A stretch of DNA of 24,193 bases from Actinomycetales bacterium Ga0077552 (lineage in GTDB: Bacteria; Actinomycetota; Actinomycetes; Actinomycetales; Microbacteriaceae): contig LNFD01000357.1 in assembly GCA_001464255.1 (NCBI GenBank), forward strand, positions 1-24,193. Direction: 5' to 3'. Both the position numbers and the translations under genes were made by a program. The notes under the pieces are model-generated. The model searched no databases, was not told the DNA's origin, and saw only the letters and a program-made list of their open reading frames with translations. Positions 16,797-24,193 of the stretch are shown piece by piece. Within the stretch, counting starts at the first letter, position 1; each line of letters begins with the position of its first letter.

Positions 16797-17713
16797 CCTC
16801 AGCTGCTCTGACCTCGCGCGTGGGCGCCGCTTCGGCCCGCAAGCCCGGAGGCATCCTCCGGCGCGACCGAATCGTCGGTCTGCTCGCGGTGCTTCCGGCC
16901 TTCCTCGTCGTCGTCGGCTTCATGGCCTTCCCGGTCGCCTTCGCCGTCTTCATCTCGTTCACCCGCACCAACGGGCTGCGCTACGAGTGGCGCTGGTTCG
17001 ACAACTACATCGCGCTGCTGAACGACCCGATCGTGGCTCAGGTGTTCCTCAACAACCTGACCTTCCTCATCTCGGTGCCGCTCGTCATCTTCGCGGCGCT
17101 CATCGTCTCGGTGCTCCTGTTCGAGCGGGTGCGGGGCTGGAAGTACTTCCGCGTCATCTTCTTCCTGCCCAACGTGCTCTCGGTGGCCGTCATCGGCATC
17201 ATGTTCCGCAACGCCTTCGGCTACTACGGCGGCGTCAACCAGGCGCTCGGGCTCTTCGGCATCGAGCCGATCCAGTTCTTCACCAACGGCACGACGGCCA
17301 TCGCGATCATCATCCTGGCCCTCGTCTGGGCCGGCTTCGGCTACCAGTCGCTGCTGCTGCTCGCAGGGCTCACGGCGATCAACCCGGCCGTCTTCGAGGC
17401 GGCCGCGATCGACGGGGCCGGTTGGTGGAAGCGGCTCTGGTACATCACGCTGCCGAACATCCGCCGCGTGCTCGGCTTCGTGTTCATCATCAACGTCATC
17501 TACACGTTCTCGTCGCTCTTCGGCTTCATCTACGTCATGACGGCCGGCGGCCCCGGCTTCGACACCACGACGATCGACTACCTGGTCTACCTGCGGGCCT
17601 TCTCGAGCACGAACCTCGGCTCGGGTGCGGCGCTCGCGGTCATCCTCTTCCTCTTCATCGGAATCCTCACCCTCATTCAGAACCGGGTGTTCAAGCTGGG
17701 CGAGGAGGACTGA
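16793..17713 (+). CDS. Sugar ABC transporter permease 1 (MalF/UgpA type)
   Basis: Membrane subunit of the importer, 306 residues with about six helices, the first at roughly 28-52 after a basic N-terminus (RKPGGILRRDR). The EAA loop FEAAAIDGAGWWKRLWYITLPNIRRVLG near residues 200-227 contacts the ATPase. The GTG start overlaps the receptor stop in GTGA, so translation is coupled. The second permease begins two bases after this stop. No ATP-binding protein is encoded in the cluster, as is usual for actinobacterial CUT1 importers energised by a shared MsiK-type ATPase elsewhere. Confidence 0.94.
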   Translation: MTSAALTSRVGAASARKPGGILRRDRIVGLLAVLPAFLVVVGFMAFPVAFAVFISFTRTNGLRYEWRWFDNYIALLNDPIVAQVFLNNLTFLISVPLVIFAALIVSVLLFERVRGWKYFRVIFFLPNVLSVAVIGIMFRNAFGYYGGVNQALGLFGIEPIQFFTNGTTAIAIIILALVWAGFGYQSLLLLAGLTAINPAVFEAAAIDGAGWWKRLWYITLPNIRRVLGFVFIINVIYTFSSLFGFIYVMTAGGPGFDTTTIDYLVYLRAFSSTNLGSGAALAVILFLFIGILTLIQNRVFKLGEED

Positions 17714-17715
17714 CC

Positions 17716-18570
17716 GTGGCGGAAGAAGACGTCGTCGTCAGCAAGCGCATCTCGGCGGGGCGCGGGCAGATCCCGATCTTCATCGCGCTGCTCGTCGTGG
17801 CCGCCACGATCATCTACCCGCTCTACTTCGTCATCATCACGTCGCTGCGGCCCAACAGCGACTACCTGCAGAACCCCTTCGGGCTGCCCGGCGTATGGAC
17901 CTTCGAGAACTACGTTCGTCTCGCCGACTCCTACGGCATCGGCCAGGCCTTCCTCAACAGCCTGTTCGTCGGCACGATCTCGGTGAGCATCATCCTCGTG
18001 CTCGCCTCGCTCGCGGGGTACGCGCTCGCGAAGCTGCCGGTGCCGGGGCAGAAGTTCATCACGGCCACGTTCGTGTCGGTGATGCTGCTGCCCGGGCCCG
18101 TGCTGATCATCCCCATCTATCTGATGCTCGCGCGCCTCGAACTGGTCGGCAGCTACACGGGCTTGATCCTCGTCTACGTGGCTACGGGCCTGCCGTTCGC
18201 GACCTTCTTCTTGACACTGTCGTTCCGCGGCATCCCCGACGAGGTCATCGAGGCGGCGCGCATCGACGGCGCCGGCTTCTTCCGCATCATGTGGTCGATC
18301 ATCGCGCCCATGGGCTCGAGCGGCCTCGCCACCCTCGCCGTGCTGCAGTTCTTGGGTGCGTGGAACGAGCTGATCTTCGCAGTGATCCTCATCCCCGAAG
18401 AGTCGATGCGGCTGCTCACCCCGCAGCTCGCGAGCATTGGCGAGCGCTTCCTGACCGATCAGCCGCTCGTCTCGGCGGGCCTGTTCATCACGGCCTCGGT
18501 GCCGCTGATCCTGCTCGCCTTCGCGTCGAAGTACATCATGCAGGGCCTGCAGGTCGGCGTCAGCCGCTAG
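17716..18570 (+). CDS. Sugar ABC transporter permease 2 (MalG/UgpE type)
   Basis: Partner membrane subunit, 284 residues, about six helices. The EAA loop is EVIEAARIDGAGFFRIMWSIIAPMGSSGLA around residues 180-209, and the C-terminus KYIMQGLQVGVSR is typical. GTG at 17716 is preceded by GAGGAGG (17702-17708) with seven bases of spacing. The stop TAG shares the palindrome CTAG with the stop of the convergent ThuA-like gene, so the two coding regions overlap by two bases and there is no room for a terminator between them. Confidence 0.94.
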   Translation: MAEEDVVVSKRISAGRGQIPIFIALLVVAATIIYPLYFVIITSLRPNSDYLQNPFGLPGVWTFENYVRLADSYGIGQAFLNSLFVGTISVSIILVLASLAGYALAKLPVPGQKFITATFVSVMLLPGPVLIIPIYLMLARLELVGSYTGLILVYVATGLPFATFFLTLSFRGIPDEVIEAARIDGAGFFRIMWSIIAPMGSSGLATLAVLQFLGAWNELIFAVILIPEESMRLLTPQLASIGERFLTDQPLVSAGLFITASVPLILLAFASKYIMQGLQVGVSR

Positions 18571-19310
18571 GCGTCGAACCAGCCGCGCGGGTGGAAGGTC
18601 GCGTCGAGGGCGGGGCCGCGGCGCGTCGGGGCGGCCCACTGCACGCCGTTGGCGAGCACGCGGTGGATGCTCGGGTGGTGGTAGACCGGGTACTCCTGGT
18701 CGCCCGGCGAGAAGTAGAAGACCCGCCCGTGGCCGCGGGTCCAGGTGGCGCCGGAGCGGAAGACCTCGCCGCCCGAGAACGACGAGATGAAGATGAGCTC
18801 TTCGGGGGTGGGAATGTCGAAGAACTCGCCGTACATCTCCTGCGCCTCGATGACGAGCGGGTCGGGCACGCCCTGCGCGATCGGGTGGGTCGGGTCGACC
18901 GTCCACACCACCTCGCGGTCGCCGTCGTTGCGCCAGCGCAGCGAGCAGCTCGTGCCCATGAGCTTCTTGAAGATCTTCGAGTAGTGGCCCGAGTGCAGCA
19001 CGATGATTCCCATGCCGCCGAGCACCGCATCGTAGAGGCGGTCGACGACCGCGTCATCGACCTCGGGGTGCGCCTCGTGACCCCACCACAGCAGCACATC
19101 GGTCGCATCCACGACCGACTGGGGCAGCCCGTGCTCGCGCTCGTCGAGCGTCGCGGTGCGCACCTCGACGGCCTCGCCGAGCAACGAGGTCAGCCCCGCG
19201 GCGATCGCGCCGTGCATCCCCGTCGGATACAGCCTCGCGGTGAGCGAGTCGGGGTAATTCTCGTGCCGGTTCTCGTTCCACACGGTCACACGCAGGGGCG
19301 CAGTGCTCAT
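18567..19310 (-). CDS. ThuA-like (trehalose-utilisation domain) protein
   Basis: A 247-residue protein with a class I glutamine-amidotransferase-like fold of the ThuA family. The pattern is RVTVWNENRHENYPDS, VLLWWGHEAHPEV, GMGIIVLHSGHYSKIFKKLMGTSCSLRWR, HPIAQGVPDPLVI and GRVFYFSPGDQEYPVYHHP. In Sinorhizobium, ThuA works with the Gfo/Idh protein ThuB to turn trehalose and related disaccharides into 3-keto derivatives. Here too the next gene upstream is a Gfo/Idh oxidoreductase, and the ATG at 19310 overlaps its stop (ATGA), so the pairing is conserved and coupled. An upstream in-frame Met was rejected because its extension is Arg/Pro-rich shadow sequence lying inside the oxidoreductase gene. 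Cytoplasmic; chemical role uncertain. Confidence 0.88.
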   Translation of the reverse strand: MSTAPLRVTVWNENRHENYPDSLTARLYPTGMHGAIAAGLTSLLGEAVEVRTATLDEREHGLPQSVVDATDVLLWWGHEAHPEVDDAVVDRLYDAVLGGMGIIVLHSGHYSKIFKKLMGTSCSLRWRNDGDREVVWTVDPTHPIAQGVPDPLVIEAQEMYGEFFDIPTPEELIFISSFSGGEVFRSGATWTRGHGRVFYFSPGDQEYPVYHHPSIHRVLANGVQWAAPTRRGPALDATFHPRGWFDA

Positions 19311-20434
19311 CAGGGCTCCAGTCGAATCTCGCGGCCTTCGGCGGCCGAGCGGTAGCAGGCGTCGAGCACCTCGGTGCGGTGCAGGGCGAAGTCGCCGCGG
19401 TGGTGCTGCCACTGCCCCGAGCGCACGTGCTCGATGAACTCGGCGATCACGAGGGGATGCTCGCCGCCGGGAACGTGCACCTCGGGCGCGATGTCGACGG
19501 GGCGCCCGGCGACGTCGCGGTAGATGCGCAGGGTGTCGTCGCTCGCGTAGCGCGGCACAAACAGGCGCAGGCCGCCGTCGACGCCGAGCAGCTCGATCGA
19601 GATGTCTTCGTCGTCAACCGTGTGCCCGGCCCACGTGATCTCGAAGGCGGCGCTCGAGCCGTCGTCGAAGCGGAAGAGCGCGCTCGCGAGGTCTTCCACC
19701 TCGAAGGCGCCCGTGTCGGAGGCCATCTGCTCGCTGCGATCCATCGCGCCGTAGCCCGCGCGCCCGAGCTCGCCGTGCGCGACGGCGCTCACGGCGACGA
19801 CCTTGCGCTCGCCCAGCAGGAAGAGCAGCGAGTCGAGCACGTGCGGGCCGAGGTCGATGAGCGCGCCGCCGCCGGCCATGCGCTTGCTCGTGAACCACGA
19901 GCGCAGGCCCGGGATGCCCGCGCGCCGCTTCCACGAGGCGCGCGCGTGGTAGATGCGGCCGATGCCGACCTCGTCGAGATAGCGCTTGGCGTACTGCACA
20001 TCGGCGCGGCGCCGGTGGTTGAAGGCCACCTCGAGCACGCGGTCGTTCTCGACCGCGGCCGCGACCATCTCGCGCGCCTGCGCGCTGTCGAGGGCGAGCG
20101 GCTTCTCGCAGAACACGTGCTTGCCCGCGGCGAGCGCGGCCATCGTGATGGGGTGGTGCAGCGCGTTGGGGGTCGCGATGCTGACGATGTCGAGGTCGGG
20201 CAGCGCGACGAGGTCGGCCCAGTCGGCGAGCAGGTGCGGCACCGCGTACTCGGCGCCGAGCTCGGCGAGCCTGTCGGCCTCTTTGCCCGCGAGGGCGACG
20301 ACCTCGACGCCCGGCATGGCGGCGTAGGCCTCGACGTGCACCGAGCCCATACCGAGGCCGACGACACCGACGCGCAGCGTGGCGTCGGGGGAGGAAGGGG
20401 TGGTCGCCGGGCCGGCGGAGGGGGAGGATGCCAC
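19310..20434 (-). CDS. Gfo/Idh/MocA-family sugar oxidoreductase (ThuB-like partner)
   Basis: NAD(P)-dependent oxidoreductase acting on sugars, sugar phosphates or inositols. The 374-residue product has a Rossmann N-terminus (VGVVGLGMGSVHVEAY), the IATPNALHHPITMAALAAGKHVFCEKPLA block with the catalytic Lys of EKP, and a C-terminal alpha/beta sheet domain including GGGALIDLGPHVLDSLLFLLG with Asp and His as proton-relay candidates. GTG at 20434 is the only sensible start. It gives a Ser/Pro-rich tail of about 18 residues before the fold and only a weak GAAAGAA ribosome site. The downstream ThuA-like gene overlaps it. It is divergent from the alpha-galactosidase across a 96-base spacer holding copy 3 of the TATGATGTAA element, so both may share control. 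Confidence 0.92.
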   Translation of the reverse strand: MASSPSAGPATTPSSPDATLRVGVVGLGMGSVHVEAYAAMPGVEVVALAGKEADRLAELGAEYAVPHLLADWADLVALPDLDIVSIATPNALHHPITMAALAAGKHVFCEKPLALDSAQAREMVAAAVENDRVLEVAFNHRRRADVQYAKRYLDEVGIGRIYHARASWKRRAGIPGLRSWFTSKRMAGGGALIDLGPHVLDSLLFLLGERKVVAVSAVAHGELGRAGYGAMDRSEQMASDTGAFEVEDLASALFRFDDGSSAAFEITWAGHTVDDEDISIELLGVDGGLRLFVPRYASDDTLRIYRDVAGRPVDIAPEVHVPGGEHPLVIAEFIEHVRSGQWQHHRGDFALHRTEVLDACYRSAAEGREIRLEP

Positions 20435-20470
20435 GGGCGGATTCTTTCGACGGGGGATGAAACGGCTGCG

Positions 20471-20491
20471 GGGTGCCGCGAGCGGGCACCC
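20471..20491. other. Inverted repeat next to operator copy 3
   Basis: GGGTGCC (20471-20477) and GGCACCC (20485-20491) form a perfect 7-bp stem with a seven-base loop. It ends three bases before the TATGATGTAA element. On DNA it occupies the position of a -35 or a second regulator site for the alpha-galactosidase, and lies in the leader of the oxidoreductase gene. Function unknown. Confidence 0.35.
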
Positions 20492-20494
20492 TTT

Positions 20495-20507
20495 AGGTAT
20501 GATGTAA
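20495..20507 (+). promoter_or_regulatory. TATGATGTAA element, copy 3 (alpha-galactosidase / oxidoreductase)
   Basis: AGGTATGATGTAA, the same 13 bases as copy 2. TATGAT at 20498-20503 would start transcription near 20510, leaving a short leader with GGTGAGGA (20516-20523) and the alpha-galactosidase ATG at 20531. No TTGACA-like -35 is present. The spacing to the gene strongly suggests the motif covers the -10, so a bound repressor would block the promoter directly. Confidence 0.72.
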
Positions 20508-20530
20508 AGCCTACAGGTGAGGACCTCAGG

Positions 20531-22582
20531 ATGACCGACGCAACGTTGCGCGCCCGCCCCGACGACGGCGGGCGGCTCATCGTCGCCCTCGCCGACACCA
20601 TTCTCAGCGATGCATCCCCGCTTCTCGTGGAGGTCGACCGACGGCCCGTCGACCGCTGGGTCGCGCCGCGCATCGCGGGCGACGCCGAGCACCTGACGAT
20701 CGACGGCGTGCTCGAAGGCACGAGCTTGCACGCCGCGTGGAGCGCGCGCCGCATTGCGGGCCAGCCCGTGTGGGAGTTCGCGCTCACGCTGCGCAACGAC
20801 GGCGAGCATCCCGTGACCATCACGCGCATGGACCCGCTCGCACTCGACGCCGGCCCCGCCTGGCGCACGCACGGCTTCCACAGCGCGTGGGGCGACGAGT
20901 TCCGCCCCCTGCACGGCCACGCCGGCCACCACCTCGTGCTCGAGAGCCGCTCGGGGCGCAGCTCGCACGGCCAGATCCCGTGGCTCGGCCTCGAGCGCGG
21001 CGGTACGGGTGCCCAGCCGGGCGCGGGCGAGCCGCCGGCCGCCCTCACGATCGCGCCCGCCTACAGCGGCAACTGGCACATCCACGCCATGGCGGGCGGG
21101 CACATCACGGCGGGCATCTCGCCGTGGCAGTTCTTCGTCGAGCTCGCGCCCGGCGAGGCGGTGACCGCCCCGAGCGTCGTGCTGACGGTCGCCGCGTCGC
21201 TGGATGCGGCCGCCGTCGCCCTGCAGCGCGCCATCGCCGCCGACTGGCTGCCCCGCACCCCGTTCACCGACGCGCTGCCCGTCGAGTGGAACCACTGGTG
21301 GCCGTACGAAGACCAGGAGGTCGACGAGCACGTCATCGCCGACAACGCCCGCATCGCCCAGCTGCTCGGCATCGAGGTGGCCACGGTCGACGCCGGCTGG
21401 TTCGGCGCCGCCGACCCCACGAGCTATTGGCAAGAGCAGCGGGGCGATTGGTCGAGCGTCAACACCGCGCGGTTCCCCTCGGGGCTCGCGGCGCTCGGGC
21501 AGAGCATCCGCGACGCGGGCGTGCTGCCGGGCATGTGGATCGAGGCAGAAGCGGTCGGCGCGAACTCGCTGCTGCGCGCCGCGCACCCCGAGGCCATGGC
21601 GCACTCGGTCGAGGGCCGGCGCGCCGACCCCTCGTACCGCGTGCAGACCGAATCGCTCGACTCGGCCGACCCGACCTTCTTGGGCTACGTCTGCCTGGGC
21701 TCGCCCGCGGGCCGCGCGCACGTGCTCGAGTCGATGAGCACGCTCATCACGACGACGGGCGCGCGCTGGATCAAGCTCGACTTCAACATCGACCCTGACG
21801 CCGGCTGCACGCGCACCGACCACGGGCATGGCGCCGGCGACGGCCTGCTACGGCACTACGAGGGCCTCTACGCCGTGCTCGACGAGGTGCGCGCGCGGCA
21901 CCCCGAGATCATGCTCGAGTCGTGCTCGTCGGGCGGCCTGCGCATCGACCTCGGGCTCGCCCGCCACGTGCACGGCTTCTTCTTGAGCGACCCCGACTAC
22001 ACCGAGCACCACCTGCAGGTGCTGTGGGGCGTGCGCCACCTGCTGCCGCCCATCGGCATCCTGCACTGGTCGTGGTCGCAGTGGCGCGGCGACTACCCGC
22101 CCTCGCGTCTCGACTGGCAGACCCTCAGCGCCGACGACTTCGACACGACGCTGAGGGCGGCCATGCTGCACCGCTTCGGCGTGAGCCTGTGGCTTCCCGA
22201 GCTGCGGCCCGAGCTGCTCGAGCGCCTGCGCGTGCATGTCGAGCTCTTCCAGCGCGAGCTCGAGCCCTTCGTGCGAGACGCGGTGCTGCAGCCCCTCACC
22301 GAGAGCCCCGAGCGCGGCGGGTTCGGCGAGCGCGCGCCGAGCATCCAGCTCAGCCACCCCGACGGCCGCGTGCTCGTCGCCGCCTTCGTGCTCGACGGCG
22401 GCCGGCGACCCGTCGCCCTGTGGCCGCGCGGGCTCGACCCCGACACCACCTACACCGTCACCGACCTCGCCGATGGCGAGGGTCGCCGCACCTCGGGCAG
22501 CGAGCTGCTCGAGGAGGGCCTCGTGCCGCTCGGCGACGACGGTGTGACCTCATGGCTGCTCCTCATCGCGCCCGCTTCGTGA
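20531..22582 (+). CDS. Alpha-galactosidase, glycoside hydrolase family 36 type
   Basis: Cleaves terminal alpha-galactosyl residues. The 683-residue protein has an N-terminal beta-supersandwich (about 1-240), a (beta/alpha)8 barrel with EWNHWWPYEDQEVDE, VDAGWFG and GMWIEAEAVG, then WIKLDFN with nucleophile Asp417, ESCSSGGLRID, and FFLSDPDYTEHH with the acid/base Asp at 487 or 489. A C-terminal beta domain follows. This order and the KxDxN motif are those of clan GH-D. No signal peptide, so it works on imported sugar. GGTGAGGA seven bases upstream fixes the ATG. The mannosidase gene follows after 24 bases, probably in the same transcript. Related GH36 specificities, such as alpha-N-acetylgalactosaminidase, cannot be excluded. 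Confidence 0.9.
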   Translation: MTDATLRARPDDGGRLIVALADTILSDASPLLVEVDRRPVDRWVAPRIAGDAEHLTIDGVLEGTSLHAAWSARRIAGQPVWEFALTLRNDGEHPVTITRMDPLALDAGPAWRTHGFHSAWGDEFRPLHGHAGHHLVLESRSGRSSHGQIPWLGLERGGTGAQPGAGEPPAALTIAPAYSGNWHIHAMAGGHITAGISPWQFFVELAPGEAVTAPSVVLTVAASLDAAAVALQRAIAADWLPRTPFTDALPVEWNHWWPYEDQEVDEHVIADNARIAQLLGIEVATVDAGWFGAADPTSYWQEQRGDWSSVNTARFPSGLAALGQSIRDAGVLPGMWIEAEAVGANSLLRAAHPEAMAHSVEGRRADPSYRVQTESLDSADPTFLGYVCLGSPAGRAHVLESMSTLITTTGARWIKLDFNIDPDAGCTRTDHGHGAGDGLLRHYEGLYAVLDEVRARHPEIMLESCSSGGLRIDLGLARHVHGFFLSDPDYTEHHLQVLWGVRHLLPPIGILHWSWSQWRGDYPPSRLDWQTLSADDFDTTLRAAMLHRFGVSLWLPELRPELLERLRVHVELFQRELEPFVRDAVLQPLTESPERGGFGERAPSIQLSHPDGRVLVAAFVLDGGRRPVALWPRGLDPDTTYTVTDLADGEGRRTSGSELLEEGLVPLGDDGVTSWLLLIAPAS

Positions 22583-22606
22583 CCGCCCCCACCCCAGAAA
22601 GCTCGC

Positions 22607-24193
22607 ATGCACAACGACCACGCCCTCGTTGAGGCCCGCCTCGACCGCTTCGTGCGCGACCACCTGACGCCCGCGCTGTACCGGGATGCCCGCCCGCTCG
22701 CCGCGACCGCCTGGGCGGTCGAGCGCGAGCCCGTGCCCTTCGCGACCGCCGTCGAGCAGCAGTTCGAGCCCGTGCCGCTCGGCTGGCGCTGGGGCCGCGC
22801 GTGGTCGACCGTGTGGTTGCGGGTCACGGGCGAGGTGCCCGCCGAGTGGCTGCCCCAGCCGCCCGAGGGCACGCGCATCGAAGTGCTCGTCGACTTCGGC
22901 TACAACCGCTCACGCTCGGGGTTCCAGGCCGAGGGGCTCGCCTACCGCCCCGACGGAACCCTCATCAAGGCGATCTCGCCGCTCAACTCGTGGCTGCCCG
23001 TGGCGCCCGGTGAGGCGGCGATCGACGTGCTCATCGAAGCGGCGGCGAACCCTGACGTCGCAGGGGAGTACACCTTCGACCCGACGCCCTACGGGCAGTG
23101 GGAGACCGCGCCCGACGAGCCGCTGTACTCGCTCGCCCAGCTCGAGGTCGCGCTGCGCGACGACACGGTGTGGGAGCTGCTGCAAGACATCTGGACCCTG
23201 CGCGGCCTCATGGCTGAGCTGCCCGAGGGCTCGTCGCGCCGCCACGAGATTCTGCGTGCGCTGGAGGACATGCTCGACGTGCTCGATCCGGAGGGCATCC
23301 CGGGCACCGCCGCGGCCGGCCGCGCCGTGCTGTCCATTGCGCTCGCGAAGCCCGCCCATGCGAGCGCCCACCGCGTGCTCGCGACGGGCCACGCGCACAT
23401 CGACTCGGCGTGGCTGTGGCCGCTGCGCGAGACCGTGCGCAAGTGCGCGCGCACCTTCACGAACGCGATGTCGCTCATGGACGAGTACCCCGACTTCGTG
23501 TTCTCGTGCTCATCGGCCCAGCAGTACCGCTGGATGAAAGACCACCACCCGCAGGTCTTCGACCGCATCCGCGAGAAGGTCGCGGCGGGGCAGTTCTCGC
23601 CCGTCGGCGGCATGTGGGTCGAGAGCGACACCAACATGCCCGGCGGCGAGGCGATGGCGCGGCAGTTCATCGCCGGCAAGCGCTTCTTCCTCGACGAGTT
23701 CGGGGTCGAGTGCCGCGAGGCCTGGCTGCCCGACTCGTTCGGCTATTCGGCCGCGCTGCCGCAGATCGTCGCGGCGGCGGGCTCGCAGTGGTTCCTGACT
23801 CAGAAGATCTCGTGGAACCAGTTCAACCGCATGCCCCACCACACCTTCTGGTGGGAGGGCATCGACGGCACGCGGGTCTTCACGCACTTCCCGCCCGTCG
23901 ACACCTACATCAGCGAGCTCTCGGGGAAGGAGCTCGCGCACGCGGAGCGCAACTTCTCGGAGAAGGGCCGCGCGAGCATCTCGCTCGTGCCCTTCGGCTG
24001 GGGCGACGGCGGCGGCGGGCCGACGCGCGAGATGGTCGCCGCTGCGCGCCGCACCGAAGACCTCGAGGGCTCGCCGACGGTCGTGATCGGCACCTCCGCG
24101 CAGTTCTTCACCGAGGCGCAGGCCGAGTACCCCGAGGCGCCCGTCTGGCGTGGCGAGATGTACCTCGAGCTGCACCGCGGCGTCTTCACCTCG
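22607..24193 (+). CDS. Alpha-mannosidase, glycoside hydrolase family 38 (3' end outside window)
   Basis: Open for 529 codons from ATG 22607 to the end of the window without a stop; full-length bacterial members are about 1000 residues. After an N-terminal beta domain (about 1-250) the catalytic domain shows GHAHIDSAWLWP with zinc ligands His264 and Asp266, SSAQQYRWMKDHHP, GGMWVESDTNMPGGE and AWLPDSFGYSAALPQI with nucleophile Asp376. This set is diagnostic for GH38. It lacks a signal peptide and so acts on imported oligosaccharide. A weak AGAAAG precedes the ATG by about six bases. Its place 24 bases after the alpha-galactosidase suggests co-transcription and a substrate with both alpha-galactosyl and alpha-mannosyl bonds, or a broad regulon. 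Confidence 0.95.
   Translation, partial: MHNDHALVEARLDRFVRDHLTPALYRDARPLAATAWAVEREPVPFATAVEQQFEPVPLGWRWGRAWSTVWLRVTGEVPAEWLPQPPEGTRIEVLVDFGYNRSRSGFQAEGLAYRPDGTLIKAISPLNSWLPVAPGEAAIDVLIEAAANPDVAGEYTFDPTPYGQWETAPDEPLYSLAQLEVALRDDTVWELLQDIWTLRGLMAELPEGSSRRHEILRALEDMLDVLDPEGIPGTAAAGRAVLSIALAKPAHASAHRVLATGHAHIDSAWLWPLRETVRKCARTFTNAMSLMDEYPDFVFSCSSAQQYRWMKDHHPQVFDRIREKVAAGQFSPVGGMWVESDTNMPGGEAMARQFIAGKRFFLDEFGVECREAWLPDSFGYSAALPQIVAAAGSQWFLTQKISWNQFNRMPHHTFWWEGIDGTRVFTHFPPVDTYISELSGKELAHAERNFSEKGRASISLVPFGWGDGGGGPTREMVAAARRTEDLEGSPTVVIGTSAQFFTEAQAEYPEAPVWRGEMYLELHRGVFTS

Noticed and set aside
19308..19412. N-terminally extended ThuA-like protein starting at 19412
   Set aside because: The extension is Arg/Pro-rich, lies inside the oxidoreductase coding region, and the ATG at 19310 gives the conserved start RVTVWNENRHENY with an ATGA overlap.

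Overview
The window comes from a high-GC (by eye about 70 % G+C) Gram-positive actinobacterium, most likely a member of the Microbacteriaceae. Codons end almost always in G or C. Starts are a mix of ATG and GTG, often in 4-bp ATGA or GTGA overlaps, lipoproteins carry a LA(A/G)C lipobox, and several genes have a TANNNT box 6-7 bases before the start codon, as in actinobacterial leaderless transcripts. The order is inferred from these traits, not from a search.

Region 1 (1-2334) is a glyoxylate-shunt pair: the C-terminal half of isocitrate lyase and a complete malate synthase. Region 2 (2359-3189) holds a small three-helix membrane protein convergent with an Lrp/AsnC regulator. Region 3 (3243-7173) is a ferric-iron ABC importer (lipoprotein, fused permease, ATPase) behind a near-consensus DtxR/IdeR iron box. 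A very strong hairpin lies at the lipoprotein/permease junction, and the ATPase carries an in-frame segment made of two hairpins. Kynureninase follows (7212-8450) with its own likely leaderless promoter. It ends in a convergent spacer made of two inverted copies of a palindromic unit.

Region 4 (8583-24193) is a carbohydrate-utilisation locus. A minus-strand operon runs from 15014 down to 8583: enolase-superfamily sugar-acid dehydratase, GntR/FCD regulator, aldose-1-epimerase-like protein, SDR dehydrogenase, SMP-30-type lactonase and a debranching-enzyme-like glycosidase. Divergent to it is a sugar ABC importer (binding protein and two permeases, no ATPase) behind a 265-base structured leader. 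Then come a ThuA-like protein and a Gfo/Idh/MocA oxidoreductase (minus), a GH36-type alpha-galactosidase (plus) and a GH38 alpha-mannosidase that runs off the window end.

Three copies of a TATGATGTAA element sit in front of the dehydratase operon, the ABC importer and the alpha-galactosidase/oxidoreductase divergent pair, which suggests one regulon, probably under the GntR/FCD protein. The enzyme set fits import and cleavage of alpha-galactosyl/alpha-mannosyl saccharides followed by an oxidative route (aldose, lactone, aldonate, 2-keto-3-deoxy acid). The ThuA/Gfo-Idh pair may add a 3-keto-sugar step.

Two genes of the minus operon are broken by three frameshifts as written. All three are in the same direction and all fall at GC-rich inverted repeats, so sequence error must be excluded before calling them pseudogenes. 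I saw no tRNA, rRNA, CRISPR array, transposase or phage gene.
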